NCBI GenBank assembly: GCA_002498285.1
Contig: DAGU01000094.1
Location: 6,708 to 12,367, forward strand
From: Methanomassiliicoccus sp. UBA386
GTDB lineage: Archaea > Thermoplasmatota > Thermoplasmata > Methanomassiliicoccales > Methanomassiliicoccaceae
Length of the DNA stretch: 5,660 nt
Direction: 5' to 3'
Both the position numbers and the translations under genes were made by a program. The notes beneath the pieces were generated by a model, which did not search any database, was not told the origin of the DNA, and saw nothing but the letters and a program-made list of their open reading frames with translations. Positions within the stretch are counted from its first letter, which is position 1; each line of letters begins with the position of its first letter. Below, piece after piece: positions 4,777 to 5,660 of the stretch.

Positions 4777-5660
4777 ATGGAGGAGAACGTCATAACGGTG
4801 AGGGGCCTGGTCAAGCGCTACAAGGACCTGGTCGCGGTCGACAATGTCGATCTGGACGTAAAGAGCGGAGAGGTCTTCTCCATCCTGGGGCCGAACGGCG
4901 CGGGCAAGACGACCACCGTGGAGATACTGGAGTGCATCCGCAAGGCCACCGAGGGGGAGGTCACCATTCTTGGGCACGATCTCAGGACCGGCGGCAAGGA
5001 GATCAGGCGCCAGATAGGAGTGCTGCCTCAGGAGTTCAATGCCTTCGACCTCCTCACGGTGCGAGAGAACATAGCCTTCTTCGCCGGCATGTACGACCGC
5101 CGGGCTGACGTGGACGAGCTCATCGCCCTCGTCGACCTGGAGCACAAGAGGGACGCCTACTTCAAGAACCTGTCCGGCGGCCTCAAGCAGCGCGTCGGCA
5201 TCGCCACCGCCATGGTGAACGACCCCCGCATCGTGTTCCTGGACGAACCGACCACCGGCCTGGACCCCGGCGCCCGGAGGGAGGTGTGGGGGGTGATCAG
5301 GGGATTGCGCGCCAAGGGGCGCACCATCATCCTCACCACGCATTACATGGAGGAGGCGGAGGTCCTGTCCGATCGTCTGGCCATCATGAACGGGGGCAAG
5401 TTCATCGCCATGGGGACGCCGGCCGAGGTGGTCGAGGAACATGGCGGCGGCCGGACGTGCGTCATCCGCGGGGGCGGCGATGCCGCCATGCGCTCCCTCC
5501 GGGACATGGGTCCGGAGCGGAACGGCGGCGATGTGCTGGTGCGCATCATCCGCAAGGACGACCTGGTGCGCGTCGTGAGCGCCCTGGAGCGTGACGGCGC
5601 GGAGTATGATGAGATCATGTTGAAGCGGCCCTCGCTGGAGGATGTCTTCCTCAAGCTGAC
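4777..5660 (+). CDS. ABC-2/DrrA-type transporter ATP-binding protein (3' end outside window)
   Basis: There are 294 codons visible with no stop. This is the cytoplasmic ATPase of an ABC-2 (DrrA/NatA/CcmA-like) exporter. In order: Walker A GPNGAGKTT (38-46), Q-loop Gln85 in VLPQE, signature LSGGLKQR (132-139), Walker B IVFLDEP (152-158), D-loop TGLDP (160-164), and H-switch His189 in LTTHYMEEA. The accessory C-terminal region (about 220-294) ends with RPSLEDVFLKLT, the usual closing motif of this subfamily, so only a few residues are missing. All catalytic residues are present. The ATG at 4777 is certain enough because an in-frame TGA lies at 4756-4758 and the first strand begins right after. 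No Shine-Dalgarno precedes it. The permease is expected immediately downstream. Substrate cannot be told; lipid, drug or sodium export are family options. Confidence 0.93.
   Translation, partial: MEENVITVRGLVKRYKDLVAVDNVDLDVKSGEVFSILGPNGAGKTTTVEILECIRKATEGEVTILGHDLRTGGKEIRRQIGVLPQEFNAFDLLTVRENIAFFAGMYDRRADVDELIALVDLEHKRDAYFKNLSGGLKQRVGIATAMVNDPRIVFLDEPTTGLDPGARREVWGVIRGLRAKGRTIILTTHYMEEAEVLSDRLAIMNGGKFIAMGTPAEVVEEHGGGRTCVIRGGGDAAMRSLRDMGPERNGGDVLVRIIRKDDLVRVVSALERDGAEYDEIMLKRPSLEDVFLKL

Noticed and set aside
4744..5442. 232-codon open frame on the minus strand within the ABC gene
   Set aside because: The plus strand encodes a complete set of ABC ATPase motifs over the same bases; the antisense peptide has no recognisable features.
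1..5660. CRISPR arrays, insertion sequences, tRNA or rRNA genes, defence systems
   Set aside because: No regularly spaced repeats, transposase motifs, tRNA-like folds or known defence-gene motifs were seen on either strand.

Overview
This window looks like an ordinary stretch of chromosome from a high-GC archaeon. The archaeal signs are a SepF of the archaeal type, a stand-alone PUA protein of the archaeal MCT-1/Tma20-like group, and AT-rich TATA-like boxes about 25 bases upstream of several start codons, as expected for TBP/TFB promoters and leaderless mRNAs. Of eight visible stop codons, seven are TGA and one is TAG. GC content, the gene set and the stop usage would suit Methanomassiliicoccales or other Thermoplasmatota. 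That placement is inference: no rRNA or methanogenesis marker lies in the window.

Left part (1-1403, all minus strand). In transcription order: a small double-zinc-ribbon protein (1403-1152), a PUA-domain RNA-binding protein (1113-619), sepF (531-148), and the first 32 codons of an HD-family phosphohydrolase that leaves the window at base 1. Each has its own TATA-like element, so this is a co-directional series and not one tight operon.

Middle (1404-3962, plus strand). A 122-base divergent promoter region separates the zinc-ribbon gene from two translationally coupled membrane-protein genes: a single-pass protein with a large presumed extracytoplasmic domain (1526-2326) and a four-helix membrane protein (2323-2793). 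Next come a 241-residue cysteine-rich protein of unknown function (2880-3605) and, nine bases after its stop, a PadR-family repressor (3615-3962).

Right part. A HesA/MoeB/ThiF-type E1-like adenylyltransferase on the minus strand (4681-3947) overlaps the end of the padR gene tail to tail. Divergent from it is the ATPase of an ABC-2/DrrA-type transporter (4777 to beyond the edge, missing only its last residues). Its permease is probably just outside the window.

The genes do not form an obvious single pathway. I see no CRISPR array, mobile element, tRNA, rRNA or clear novel system. The best leads are the zinc-ribbon protein with a MinD-like C-terminal amphipathic tail close to sepF, the unrecognised membrane pair at 1526-2793, and the cysteine-rich protein paired with PadR. 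No gene-free stretch exceeds about 125 bases.
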